This document shows positions 26,088 through 35,797 of a DNA stretch of 64,000 nt, piece by piece. The notes under the pieces are model-generated. The model saw only the letters and a program-made list of their open reading frames with translations. It was not told the origin of the DNA and made no database searches. Location of the stretch: assembly GCF_013694245.2 (NCBI RefSeq), contig NZ_CP059322.2, positions 1,484,001 through 1,548,000 of the forward strand. Direction: 5' to 3'. The first letter of the stretch is position 1, and every line of letters begins with the position of its first letter. A program made the position numbers and the translations under genes. Source of the DNA: Micromonospora ferruginea. GTDB taxonomy: Bacteria > Actinomycetota > Actinomycetes > Mycobacteriales > Micromonosporaceae.

Positions 26088-26957
26088 TCAGCGCGCCGTC
26101 GAGGCCGGTGGCGGCCAGGCGGCCGGAATCCGCTCCAGCACCCCGCCGGCGAACACGTCCCGCAGGCCGAGCGGCTTCAGATGGACGTACCCGATGTGGC
26201 AGTCGCAGACCGCGGCGTCGCACCCTCGGGGCTTCAACGCGGCCCGCCACGACCCGTCGTACAGGTTGCCGATCGGGGTGGGGATGAAGTGGCAGCGGCG
26301 GACCGTGCCGTCACCCAGCACCGAGACGGCGGTCTCACCGGCGTGGCAGGGCCGGCCGAGCGACAGGTGCGGCCGGACGCTGTAGCCGAAGTGCGGGTCC
26401 AGCGCGGTCCAGGTCGCCTCCTCCACGGCGTCGTAACGGCGGCCCTCGGCCGCGTTGACCCACAGGTAGACGGCCGGCGGCAACGCGGCCCGCAGCGCCC
26501 GCGCCTCGTCGAGGTGCTCGGGCAGGCCGACCACCCCGACCGAGTACCGGACGCCCAGCTCGGTCAGGCGCGCGCAGCGGCGCAGGAACCGCGCCCGCTC
26601 GACCTGCCCCGGGTGGTAGGTCGCCCAGAGCGCGGCCGAGCCGGGATCGGCGTCGGCCAGCCAGTCGACGCGGGCGGCGAGATTGGTCTGGATGACCACC
26701 CGGTCCACGTGCGGCAGGTGGGACAGCGACGTCATCGCGTCCCGGTACCAGCTCCGGGTCAACCCCTCGCCCCAGGGCGTGAACAGCACCGACAGCCGCA
26801 CGTCGGTGGTCGCGGCCACCCACCCGGTGAACCGGGCCAGCGCCGCCCGGTCGGCGCGCAGCAGCTCCGGCGGGTCGCGCCGCTTGGCGAACGGACAGTA
26901 GGGACAGTCGTAGTTGCAGCTCGCCAGTGGCCCCCGGTAGAGGACGGACAGGTTCAT
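26088..26957 (-). CDS. STM4011-family radical SAM protein with SPASM-like cysteines
   Basis: A 289-residue radical S-adenosylmethionine enzyme. The cluster motif C14NYDCPYC21 binds the 4Fe-4S cluster. The C-terminal third has C-x12-G-x4-C (PCHAG to VRRC) followed about 23 residues later by C-x4-C-x-C (GCDAAVCDC), the pattern of an auxiliary-cluster SPASM domain, which is known mainly from peptide- and protein-modifying enzymes. The start ATG 26957 overlaps the stop of the STM4012 gene as ATGA, so it is translationally coupled. It is the last gene of the five-gene cassette. The reaction and substrate are unknown; family naming follows the Salmonella locus STM4011. Confidence 0.88.
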   Translation of the reverse strand: MNLSVLYRGPLASCNYDCPYCPFAKRRDPPELLRADRAALARFTGWVAATTDVRLSVLFTPWGEGLTRSWYRDAMTSLSHLPHVDRVVIQTNLAARVDWLADADPGSAALWATYHPGQVERARFLRRCARLTELGVRYSVGVVGLPEHLDEARALRAALPPAVYLWVNAAEGRRYDAVEEATWTALDPHFGYSVRPHLSLGRPCHAGETAVSVLGDGTVRRCHFIPTPIGNLYDGSWRAALKPRGCDAAVCDCHIGYVHLKPLGLRDVFAGGVLERIPAAWPPPASTAR

Positions 26958-28282
26958 CGCAACGCGTACCCGGTCATCGCGTGCCGCACCTCGGCGGAGG
27001 TCAGCCACGGGCCGACGGCGTCGGAGCGGGCCAGCCCGGCGTCGGTGAGCCGTAGCCCGCCGTCGGTGGCCCAACCCCGCTCGACCAGCCGGCCGAGCTG
27101 GGGGAAGTCCTCACCCGGCGGACGCCCGAAGCGCGCCCGGTAGGCGCCGGCGTCCACCCCGTCGGCGCGCAGCAGCGACGTCAACAGCCAGCGGCGGCGC
27201 TGCTCCGCGCCGTCCAGCCGGAAACCGAACTCGGCGTACGCGAAGTCGTCGGCGGGCCGGCCGAGGTAGTCGTCGAGCACCGCGCGCACCTGCGTCACGC
27301 TCACCGCGTAGTCGAAGGAGTAGTGCAACGCGGTGGTGTAGGAGCGGGCCCCGCAGCCCAGGCCGACCATGCCGTCGTCCTGGCAGCAGTAGTCCGGGCC
27401 GTCCGGCGCCGGCACGTCGGCGCGGCGGAACTGCCGCATCGACTCCTGTCGGTAACCGGCCGCGCCGAGCGTCTCCACCGCCTGCCGGTAGAGCGCGAGC
27501 CGCTGGGCGTCCCAGTCGGCGCGGGCGTGCGCGCGCCGGCCCAGACCGGTGAGCGGGCGGACGTAGAGCGGATAGAGGAACAGCTCCTCCGGCCGCCAGG
27601 CCAGCGCCGCGTCCAGGCTCTGCCGCCAGGTGTCGGCGGTCTGCCCGTCGATCCCGTAGATCAGGTCGATGTTCAGCGACGGGATCCGGGCGTCCCGGAT
27701 CGCGGCCAGCGCGGCCTCCACCTCGGCGCGGCGCTGCGGCCGGCCGGCGGCGCGGGCTTCGGCGTCGAGGAAGCTCTGCACGCCGATGCTCACCCGGGTG
27801 GCGCCGTGCGCGGCGAGCACCGCGAGCCGGTCCGGCGTCGCGGTGGCCGGCGAGGTCTCCACCGACAGCGGTACGCCCGGCAGGCGCGCGCCGATCGTGT
27901 CGGTGGCGACGGCGAACAGCTCGGCCAGCTCGTCGGCGGTGAGGTAGGTGGGGGTGCCGCCGCCGAACGCCGCCCGGGCGTACCCGGCGTCGTCGCCGAG
28001 CGCCTCGGCGACCCGCTCGGCCTGTCGACGCACCTGCCGCAGGTACGCCGTGACCTGCTCCGCCGGGGCGTTCGCGCGGGTGAACAGGTTGCAGAAGCCG
28101 CACCGCATCTCACAGAACGGCACGTGCAGGTAGAGGAAGAGCGCGTCGTGCGCCTCACCCCGCCACACGTCGGCCAGCCGGGGCCGGGGACGCAGCGGCC
28201 GGTAGGAGGTCTTGTGCGGGTAGGCGTAGAGGTACTGCTGGTAGGCGGAGCCGTCGAGGCTCGGATCGGTGCTGGTCACCAT
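26954..28282 (-). CDS. STM4012-family radical SAM protein (HemN-like)
   Basis: A 442-residue HemN-type radical SAM protein. The cluster motif is C57EMRCGFC64; the HemN-like AFGGGTPTYLT, SIGVQSF and NIDLIYGI stretches follow, and a winged C-terminal domain ends with LTDAGLARSD. HemN-like proteins include coproporphyrinogen oxidases, haem chaperones and methyltransferases; the fixed partners here point to a different, unassigned reaction. The start ATG 28282 lies seven bases inside the end of the hydrolase gene, and its stop overlaps the STM4011 start. Both overlaps indicate one polycistronic, coupled unit. Confidence 0.9.
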   Translation of the reverse strand: MVTSTDPSLDGSAYQQYLYAYPHKTSYRPLRPRPRLADVWRGEAHDALFLYLHVPFCEMRCGFCNLFTRANAPAEQVTAYLRQVRRQAERVAEALGDDAGYARAAFGGGTPTYLTADELAELFAVATDTIGARLPGVPLSVETSPATATPDRLAVLAAHGATRVSIGVQSFLDAEARAAGRPQRRAEVEAALAAIRDARIPSLNIDLIYGIDGQTADTWRQSLDAALAWRPEELFLYPLYVRPLTGLGRRAHARADWDAQRLALYRQAVETLGAAGYRQESMRQFRRADVPAPDGPDYCCQDDGMVGLGCGARSYTTALHYSFDYAVSVTQVRAVLDDYLGRPADDFAYAEFGFRLDGAEQRRRWLLTSLLRADGVDAGAYRARFGRPPGEDFPQLGRLVERGWATDGGLRLTDAGLARSDAVGPWLTSAEVRHAMTGYALR

Positions 28283-29079
28283 TCTCCCGGGTGCAGGGTG
28301 AAGTCGGCGTAGGGGACGGTCCACACCACGTCGTGGCCGATCCGGTGGCCGGTGTGGCCGTCCTCCCCGTAGGCGGTGCCGTGGTCGGAGCAGACGATCG
28401 TGAACACCGGCCGGCCCCGCCCGGTGACCAGGCGGAACAGCCGGTCGACACGGCCGTCGACGTATTCCAGCGCGGCGGCGTGACTGGCCCGGCTGTCGGT
28501 CTCGGCGCCCGGCAGGTGGTGCCGGTTGGGCTGGTGCAGCGCGGCCACGTTGAGGAAGGTGAACAGCGGACGGCGCGCCGGCACCCGGGCCAGCACCTCC
28601 GCCAACCGGTCGAGCTGGGCGTCCAGGCAGGTCGGGGACGTGACCCCGAACTCCGGCTCCCAGTGCGCCTCGGTGAACAGGCCGGGCAGCACCGAACCCA
28701 ACGGACTGTGCCGGTTGAAGAAGCCCACCCCGCCCAGGCACAGCGTGTGGTAGCCGGCCCCGGCCAGCGCGGTCGGCAGGTCCGGGGCGTCGAACACCCA
28801 CGTGTCGGCGCCGGCCGTCTCGCTGCCGGGAAAGGCCGCCGCGAAGCGCCGCTCGTGCCGGCCCGGCCCGGCCGGAGTGGGCAGGAAGCCGGCGAAGAAC
28901 GCGTGGTGCGCGGCGTAGGTGAAGCTGGCCGGGGAGTGCCGGCGCTCCCACCGGCCACCGGGCAACACCCGGGCCAGGCGCGGCGTCCGCCCCGCCGCGG
29001 CCAGCTCGGCCGCCACGTCGTAGCGCAACGTGTCCAGCGTGACCAGGAGCAGGTCGTGGTCGCCGATCAGGTCGCGCAC
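28276..29079 (-). CDS. STM4013-family hydrolase (alkaline phosphatase/sulfatase fold)
   Basis: A 267-residue cytoplasmic metallo-hydrolase of the alkaline phosphatase superfamily. Near the N-terminus VTLDTLRYD supplies the metal-binding Asp16 and the Thr17 nucleophile; the C-terminal CSDHGTAYGEDGHTGH supplies the Asp-His and His metal ligands. It has no signal peptide, unlike exported sulfatases. The GTG at 29079 is chosen because GGAGGTGACC lies directly upstream; this start is inside the last codons of the ATP-grasp gene (13-base overlap). Substrate unknown: a phospho- or sulfo-ester intermediate made or used by the neighbouring enzymes is the inference. Confidence 0.87.
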   Translation of the reverse strand: MRDLIGDHDLLLVTLDTLRYDVAAELAAAGRTPRLARVLPGGRWERRHSPASFTYAAHHAFFAGFLPTPAGPGRHERRFAAAFPGSETAGADTWVFDAPDLPTALAGAGYHTLCLGGVGFFNRHSPLGSVLPGLFTEAHWEPEFGVTSPTCLDAQLDRLAEVLARVPARRPLFTFLNVAALHQPNRHHLPGAETDSRASHAAALEYVDGRVDRLFRLVTGRGRPVFTIVCSDHGTAYGEDGHTGHRIGHDVVWTVPYADFTLHPGEW

Positions 29080-30143
29080 GCGGTCACCTCCGCCCGCCGC
29101 CGCCACCGGCCGGTGGTCAGCGCGTGCACCTGCTCGGCGTAGGCGTCCCGGCCGTCGACGAGCACGCCGGGCAGCAGGTCGCCGAACGCGTTCACCTCGG
29201 CGACCGCGTGCCGACGCCACCCGGTGCGGAACATCAGGTCGACGCCGACGTGCAGCGAGCCGCGGAAGCAGGCCGCGACCCGCTCGCAGGTCTCCATCGC
29301 CGCCGACCAGGCCGACGCGCCGGCCGCGGCGCGCAGCGCGGCCAGGTCCCCCCGGGCGTTGCCGAGGTGCAGGTTGGTCAGGGGACCGCGGGCGGCCCGG
29401 ACCACCGCGTGCGTGGGGCGGCCGGCGACCACCAGCACCCGCACGTCGACCACCCGGTCGCCCAGGCCGGCCTTGGGCAGCCACCGCTCGACGTGCAGCC
29501 CGTCGGGGGCCAGCCGGTCGACGATCGCGGCCACGGCCGCCTCGTCGGTGAGCCGGCGCACCCGCAGCGAGTTGAACAACCCGTCCGGGGTGGCCTCGAC
29601 CGTGGTGTCGGCCTGCACGCCGCGCGGACCGACCGCGAGCGCGAGCACCCCGGCGGCCGACGAGCCGTGCGCGGGCTTGACGAAGACCCGGTGCCAGCCG
29701 GCCGCGGCCATCGCCTCGCGCAGCGCGGCGTAGCCGCCGACCGGAGGCAGCGCGGCCGGCACCGGCACGCCGGCCGCCGCCAGCACGGCGTGACAGCGCC
29801 GCTTGTCGCACAGCACGGCCACGTCGTCCGGATGGTTGAGCAGCTCCGCGCCGCCGGCGGCGACCCGGGCGAGGCCGGCGACCAGACCGGCGTACGCGTC
29901 GGCGAGGCCGACCAGCTCGCCGTGCCGGGCGGCGGTGGGCGCGCCGCGCAGCAGCCGGTCGACGAGCGGGTCCTCGCCGGGGGAGTCCACCCGCACCAGC
30001 GCGCCGGCCGGCGGCGGCGCGGCCCCGGTCAGCACGTCGACCCAGGGCAGCACGTCGGGCGCCGGCAGGCCGGCGTCGCGCACCGCCCGGTCGAACAGCG
30101 CCACCCGGCGGTTGGCCGGGTTGCCCACCACGGTCAGTCGCAT
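29067..30143 (-). CDS. STM4014-family ATP-grasp protein
   Basis: A 358-residue protein with an ATP-grasp C-terminal half: VFVKPAHGSSAAGV (about 152-165, ATP lysine), LHVERWLPK (hinge), DVRVLVVAGRPTHAVVRAA, and the metal-binding end GVDLMFR to AVAEVNAFGDLLPG. ATP-grasp enzymes activate a carboxylate as acyl-phosphate and join it to an amine or thiol, which would fit peptide or small-molecule ligation in this cassette. ATG 30143 has AGGTG upstream within the intergenic dozen bases after STM4015. Its stop is inside the next gene. Confidence 0.85.
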   Translation of the reverse strand: MRLTVVGNPANRRVALFDRAVRDAGLPAPDVLPWVDVLTGAAPPPAGALVRVDSPGEDPLVDRLLRGAPTAARHGELVGLADAYAGLVAGLARVAAGGAELLNHPDDVAVLCDKRRCHAVLAAAGVPVPAALPPVGGYAALREAMAAAGWHRVFVKPAHGSSAAGVLALAVGPRGVQADTTVEATPDGLFNSLRVRRLTDEAAVAAIVDRLAPDGLHVERWLPKAGLGDRVVDVRVLVVAGRPTHAVVRAARGPLTNLHLGNARGDLAALRAAAGASAWSAAMETCERVAACFRGSLHVGVDLMFRTGWRRHAVAEVNAFGDLLPGVLVDGRDAYAEQVHALTTGRWRRRAEVTACAT

Positions 30144-30155
30144 GTCACCTGCCGC

Positions 30156-31088
30156 TCACTCCCCGACGGCGGTGAAGAAGTACTGCCGGCCGTCGTACAC
30201 CTCGGCGGTCTGCGGGTCGGAGACGTCGACCTCGACCTCGGGCAGCGCGGCGACCACCGACGCGGCCGCCTCGTCGGAGAGGAAGTGGTGGTGCAGGTCG
30301 AGCCGGCGCAGGTGGGTGAGTGGCTGGCCGGCCAGCAGCGTCGCCGCGCCGGTGTCGGTGAGCACGCCCATGGACAGGTCGAGCACCTCCAGCCGGCGCA
30401 CGACCGGCGCGTCCGCCACCGCCGCGGCGACCGCGTCGGCGTTCTCCGCGTTGCACACCGCCAGGTGCCGCAGCGCCGGCAGGTGGTCGCCGGCCAGCAC
30501 GCCCGCCAGGTCGTCCGGCGTGGTGTCGCGGCCGTAGTCCGCCCGGCCGAGCCACAGGTCGAGCCGGCGCAGCGCCGGCAGGTCGGCGGCGCCGACGCCG
30601 CGCGTCACCTCGGCCGGCAGGCCGCCGGACTCGATCCGCAGCTCGCGCAGCCCGGCGTGCCGGTCCGGCGCCAGCCGCAGGCCCTGGGCGCCGCGGATCC
30701 ACAGCACCTCCAGCCCCGGGCAGGCCGCCAGCAGCGAGGTGACGTCGCCGTGGGTCAGCCAGGAGATCTCGCACTGCTCGGCGACCAGGTCGGCGAGGAA
30801 CAGCGCGCGCAGCCCGGTCCAGCTCGACGCGGCCTCGACCAGCAGGTCCACCGGCAGCGCGCGCTCGTACGCCTCGCCCCACTCGCCCACCACGACGGCC
30901 CGGACCGCCTCGGCCGGCACCTCGTCGCGCAGCGCGTGGACCAGGGCGGCGAACTCCTCCGGCTCCGCGTCGAACTCCTCGACCTCGAGGCGCCACGCCA
31001 CCGCGGACGGATCGTCCGGCAGGGCCATTCCCGGTGTGAACGGCAGCACCGGCAATCCGGCGAACGACGACACGTGCGAGTTGATCAC
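30156..31088 (-). CDS. STM4015-family leucine-rich-repeat protein
   Basis: A 310-residue cytoplasmic protein and first gene of the cassette. From about residue 90 onward it shows degenerate leucine-rich repeats (for example LRALFLADL, LEVLWIRGAQGL, LRELRIESGGL, LRRLDLWLGR, LRHLAVCN, LEVLDLSMGVL, LRRLDLHHHFL), so it probably forms a curved binding surface. It has no catalytic signature. It may present the substrate to, or scaffold, the four enzymes downstream. The GTG at 31088 is preferred because GGAGGT lies four bases before it. It is divergent from the MerR gene, with about 130 bases that must hold the cassette promoter. Confidence 0.82.
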   Translation of the reverse strand: MINSHVSSFAGLPVLPFTPGMALPDDPSAVAWRLEVEEFDAEPEEFAALVHALRDEVPAEAVRAVVVGEWGEAYERALPVDLLVEAASSWTGLRALFLADLVAEQCEISWLTHGDVTSLLAACPGLEVLWIRGAQGLRLAPDRHAGLRELRIESGGLPAEVTRGVGAADLPALRRLDLWLGRADYGRDTTPDDLAGVLAGDHLPALRHLAVCNAENADAVAAAVADAPVVRRLEVLDLSMGVLTDTGAATLLAGQPLTHLRRLDLHHHFLSDEAAASVVAALPEVEVDVSDPQTAEVYDGRQYFFTAVGE

Positions 31089-31222
31089 ACCGACCTCCGG
31101 CGGGGGCTGTGGCAAGGGCGGCGGAACCGTAGCAGGCCGTCCCGACACGATGGTCGGCAGCGGCGGTGCGCCGCCGGCTGGCATGCTCGGTCCGGCAGGG
31201 CGGAGCGGAGCGGGGAGGCGCG

Positions 31223-31597
31223 ATGCGGATCGGTGAACTGTCGGCGCGTACCGGAGTCAGCGCCCGGTCGATCCGCTACTACGAGCAGCAGGGGCTGCTC
31301 GCCGCCGTGCGTACCGCCAGCGGGCAGCGGGTGTTCGCGGAGTCGGCGGTCGAGCGGGTACGCCTCATCCAGCGGCTCTTCGACGCCGGGTTGAGCAGCC
31401 GGCGGATGTCCGAGCTGCTGCCCTGCGTGACCAACCCCGACATCCGCACCCGCTGGCTGACCGACCGGCTGCGCGAGGAGCGGACCCGGATGGAGGCCGA
31501 GATGGCGCGGCTCGCGCACGCCGTCGCGGTGCTCGACGAGGTCGTCACCGACATGACCGTCGCGGACGGCCCGGTGCCGGACAGGGCTTGCCCCTGA
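31223..31597 (+). CDS. MerR-family transcriptional regulator
   Basis: A 124-residue MerR protein. The N-terminal winged HTH (MRIGELSARTGVSARSIRYYEQ) is followed by a coiled-coil dimerisation helix (about 75-112) and a short tail with one Cys (residue 123) besides Cys69 in LLPCVTN. The lack of a CxxC or paired metal cysteines argues for a small-molecule rather than a metal inducer. GGGGAGG supports ATG 31223. A palindrome set in an over-long promoter spacer sits at its stop codon, in front of the Old Yellow Enzyme gene, the expected target. Confidence 0.9.
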   Translation: MRIGELSARTGVSARSIRYYEQQGLLAAVRTASGQRVFAESAVERVRLIQRLFDAGLSSRRMSELLPCVTNPDIRTRWLTDRLREERTRMEAEMARLAHAVAVLDEVVTDMTVADGPVPDRACP

Positions 31598-31619
31598 CAC
31601 CGGTGTCAACTCCTACCGT
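31588..31619 (+). promoter_or_regulatory. MerR-type promoter of the Old Yellow Enzyme gene
   Basis: TTGCCC (31588-31593) and TACCGT (31614-31619) are separated by 20 bases. The spacer contains the perfect palindrome TGACACCGGTGTCA (31595-31608), which begins with the merR stop codon. An over-long spacer with a central palindrome is the hallmark of MerR-activated promoters. The OYE start codon follows the -10 box by only six bases. Confidence 0.8.
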
Positions 31620-31625
31620 CGGGAC

Positions 31626-32720
31626 ATGACCACCACGCTCGCCGCCGGATCGCCGGTGGCACCGCTGATCGAACCCGTCACCGTCGCCGGGATGCCGATG
31701 CGCACCCGGTTCGTCATGGCGCCGATGACCCGCAACCGCGCGCCCGGCGGGGTGCCGACGCCGGAGGTCGCCGACTACTACCGGCGGCGCGCCGAGCAGG
31801 GCGTCGGGCTGATCGTCACCGAGGGAGTCCTGGTCGACCACCCGAGCGCCGGTCACGAGGACACCGTGCCGCGGCTGACACCCGGGCCGGCCGAGGCGGG
31901 CTGGCGGCGGGTGGTCGAGGCGGTCCACGGCGCGGGCGGCCGGATCGCCGCGCAGCTGTGGCACCTGGGCAGCCTGCGCGAGCCGATCGACGGCCGGGCA
32001 GCCTGGACGCCGTCGGGCGTACCCGAGCCGGGCCGCCCGGTCGGGCACGCCATGACCGGCTCCGACATGGACGAGCTGCTGGCGGCGTACGCGGCGGCGG
32101 CGCGGGTCGCCGCCCGGGTCGGGTTCGACGCGGTGGAGATCCACGCCGCGCACGGCTACCTGCTGGACGAGTTCCTGTGGCCGGACACGAACCGGCGGAC
32201 CGACGCGTACGGCGGCTCACCGGCGCGGCGGGCCGCGTTCCCGGCCGCGGTGGTGCGGGCGGTCCGCGACCGGTTCCCGGCGGACCGGCCGGTGATCGTG
32301 CGGTTCTCGCAGTTCAAGGAGCGCGCGTTCGACGCCCGGATCGCGGAGACGCCGGCCGAGCTGGCGGAGATCCTCGGCGCGTTCGCCGAGGCCGGCGCGG
32401 ACGTCCTGCACGCGTCGCAGCGCCGGTTCTGGCAGCCCGCGTTCGCCGGCTCGCCGTGGAACCTGGCGGGCTGGGCGAAGCGCCTCACCGGGCTGCCGTC
32501 GATCACCGTGGGCTCGGTCGGCCTGACCCGCGACTTCCTGCGTCCGGGCGGCCCGGAGTCGGTGTCCGGGCTGACCCGCCGGCTAGCCGAGGGCGAGTTC
32601 GACCTGGTCGCGCTGGGCCGTGCCCTGCTCGGCAATCCGGCCTGGGTGACGCATGCGGCGACCGGCCGGTCGGCGGAGATCGTGGACTACCGCAAGGCGC
32701 ACGAGAAGGTGTATCCCTGA
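31626..32720 (+). CDS. Old Yellow Enzyme-family NADH:flavin oxidoreductase (alkene reductase)
   Basis: A 364-residue FMN enzyme that reduces activated C=C bonds of electrophiles such as enones, with NAD(P)H. Visible motifs are FVMAPMTRNRA at the flavin site, AQLWHLG, EIHAAHGYLLDEFLWP with TNRRTDAYGG, and the C-terminal FDLVALGRALLGNPAW phosphate-binding region. No signal peptide. It appears to be transcribed from the MerR-controlled promoter as a leaderless mRNA and so may be an electrophile-stress detoxifier. It is followed by a weak CCCGCG/CGCGGG hairpin and the xylanase promoter. Confidence 0.93.
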   Translation: MTTTLAAGSPVAPLIEPVTVAGMPMRTRFVMAPMTRNRAPGGVPTPEVADYYRRRAEQGVGLIVTEGVLVDHPSAGHEDTVPRLTPGPAEAGWRRVVEAVHGAGGRIAAQLWHLGSLREPIDGRAAWTPSGVPEPGRPVGHAMTGSDMDELLAAYAAAARVAARVGFDAVEIHAAHGYLLDEFLWPDTNRRTDAYGGSPARRAAFPAAVVRAVRDRFPADRPVIVRFSQFKERAFDARIAETPAELAEILGAFAEAGADVLHASQRRFWQPAFAGSPWNLAGWAKRLTGLPSITVGSVGLTRDFLRPGGPESVSGLTRRLAEGEFDLVALGRALLGNPAWVTHAATGRSAEIVDYRKAHEKVYP

Positions 32721-34217
<1,497 letters not shown>

Positions 34218-34224
34218 TCCGCCC

Positions 34225-34260
34225 GCCGGCCCGGCCCGCGTCACCGTGGGCCGGGCCGGC
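34225..34260 (+). terminator. Intercistronic hairpin between xylanase and esterase genes
   Basis: Thirteen-base perfect arms (34225-34237 and 34248-34260) with a ten-base loop. It ends about 30 bases before the esterase start, so it may partly terminate or stabilise the xylanase mRNA. Confidence 0.7.
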
Positions 34261-34291
34261 GGCTCCGTACCCCATCGTGGAGGAACCGTCG

Positions 34292-35614
34292 ATGAGAGCG
34301 AAGATCGCGCTGCTCGCGGCCGTGCTGGCGACGGCCCTGGCGACGGCGACCGCCGTCGTCACCGCCGCCGGCCCGGCGTCCGCCGCCGCGCTCACCCAGG
34401 TGACCAACTTCGGGACCAACCCGACCAACCTGCAGATGCACCTGTACGTGCCGGACCGGCTCCCGTCCCGGCCGGCCCTGCTGCTGGTCCTGCACTACTG
34501 CACCGGCAGCGGCCCGGCGATGCACACCGGATCCGGCTACAGCCCGTTGGCCGACCGCTACGGCTTCATCGTGATCTACCCGTCGGTGACCCGCAGCAGC
34601 AAGTGCTGGGACGTGTCGTCACCGCAGGCGCTGCGGCGCGGTGGTGGTAGCGACCCGGTCGGTCTCAAGTCGATGATCGACTACGTGTCGAGCCGTTACC
34701 CGGTCGACCCGGCCCGCATCGGCGTCGCCGGCGCTTCGTCCGGCGCGATGATGACGAACGTGATGGCCGGCGTCTACCCGGACGTGTTCCACGCCGGGGT
34801 CAGCTCGTCCGGCGTGCCGTTCGGCTGCTTCGCCACCACCAACGGCTCGGAGTGGAACAGCGAGTGCTCCGGCGGGCGGATCACCAAGACCCCGCAGCAG
34901 TGGGGGGACCTGGTCCGCAACGCCTACCCGGGCTACACCGGCCGGCGTCCCCGGATGCAGATCTGGCACGGCACCACGGACACCACGCTGAGCTACGTCA
35001 ACTTCGGCGAGCAGATCAAGCAGTGGACGAACGTGCTGGGTGTCTCGCAGACGCCGAGCATGACGGACTACCCGCAGGCCAGCGCCGTCCGGACCCGCTA
35101 CGGAGGCACCGGCGGCACTCCGCCGGTGGAGGCGATCAGCTTCCAGGGCTACGGTCACTCGATCCCGTTCGACGCCGCCCAGGCGGTGCGGTTCCTCGGC
35201 TTCGACGGCACCGGCGCGACCACGCCACCGCCGAGCCCGACCACCCCGGCGCCGAGCCCGACGACGCCCTCGCCGGGACCCACCACGCCGCCGCCCGGAC
35301 CGACGACGCCGCCGCCGAGTACGGGTGGGTGTTCGGCGACGGTGTCGTTGAACTCGTGGACGGGTGGTTTCGTGGCCACGGTGAAGGTGACGGCCGGTTC
35401 GGGTGGTACCCGGGGTTGGTCGGTCGCGGTGACGTTGCCCGGTGGGGTGAGCGTGACGAATACGTGGAGCGCGACGGCCAGTGGCAGCTCCGGCGCGGTG
35501 CGGTTCACCAACGTGGACTACAACGGCCAGCTCGCCGCCGGGCAGAGCACCGAGTTCGGGTTCCAGGGCAACGGCAGCGCGTCGAACCTCACCCCGACCT
35601 GCACGGCCGCCTGA
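34292..35614 (+). CDS. Secreted CE1-type esterase (acetylxylan/feruloyl) with C-terminal CBM2
   Basis: A 440-residue exported serine esterase of the PHB-depolymerase/CE1 superfamily. Signal peptide (about 1-32), alpha/beta-hydrolase domain with nucleophile Ser149 in GASSGAMM, a likely Asp in the HGTTDTT region and His in GYGHSIPFD, then a Pro/Thr linker (about 310-345) and CBM2 (about 346-440). The linker-CBM2 part is nearly the same as in the xylanase, indicating module exchange or duplication. TGGAGGAA supports ATG 34292. Acetylxylan versus feruloyl specificity cannot be decided from the sequence. Confidence 0.9.
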   Translation: MRAKIALLAAVLATALATATAVVTAAGPASAAALTQVTNFGTNPTNLQMHLYVPDRLPSRPALLLVLHYCTGSGPAMHTGSGYSPLADRYGFIVIYPSVTRSSKCWDVSSPQALRRGGGSDPVGLKSMIDYVSSRYPVDPARIGVAGASSGAMMTNVMAGVYPDVFHAGVSSSGVPFGCFATTNGSEWNSECSGGRITKTPQQWGDLVRNAYPGYTGRRPRMQIWHGTTDTTLSYVNFGEQIKQWTNVLGVSQTPSMTDYPQASAVRTRYGGTGGTPPVEAISFQGYGHSIPFDAAQAVRFLGFDGTGATTPPPSPTTPAPSPTTPSPGPTTPPPGPTTPPPSTGGCSATVSLNSWTGGFVATVKVTAGSGGTRGWSVAVTLPGGVSVTNTWSATASGSSGAVRFTNVDYNGQLAAGQSTEFGFQGNGSASNLTPTCTAA

Positions 35615-35721
35615 TTCCGTCCGTCACCGGGGCGGTGCGTCGATCTCTTGACGCGCCGCCCCGCGTGCTGTCGACGGCGCTTCTGTTACGAGACCGAGAC
35701 ATGCGCGTTTCGCCCGACCGG

Positions 35722-35750
35722 TTGACGGTGCAACTTGTGAGCGTTAACAC
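35722..35750 (+). promoter_or_regulatory. Promoter with LacI-type operator, chvE-mmsAB operon
   Basis: TTGACG (35722-35727), 17 bases, TAACAC (35745-35750). The operator TGTGAGCGTTAACA (35736-35749) overlaps the -10 box. The start codon is about 48 bases further on. Confidence 0.78.
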
Positions 35751-35797
35751 TCCCGAGAGGATTCCGGTGCGGTTCGTGGAGTACGTAGGGGAGAGGA

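Noticed and set aside
26088-28282. The two radical SAM genes as haem biosynthesis (HemN/HemZ) genes
   Set aside because: Only one is HemN-like, no other haem gene is near, and both are locked in an operon with STM4013-4015-type genes.
31623-31626. A ribosome binding site for the Old Yellow Enzyme gene
   Set aside because: Only CGGGAC lies between the -10 box and the ATG; it does not pair well with 16S rRNA and would not be fully transcribed from the MerR-type promoter.
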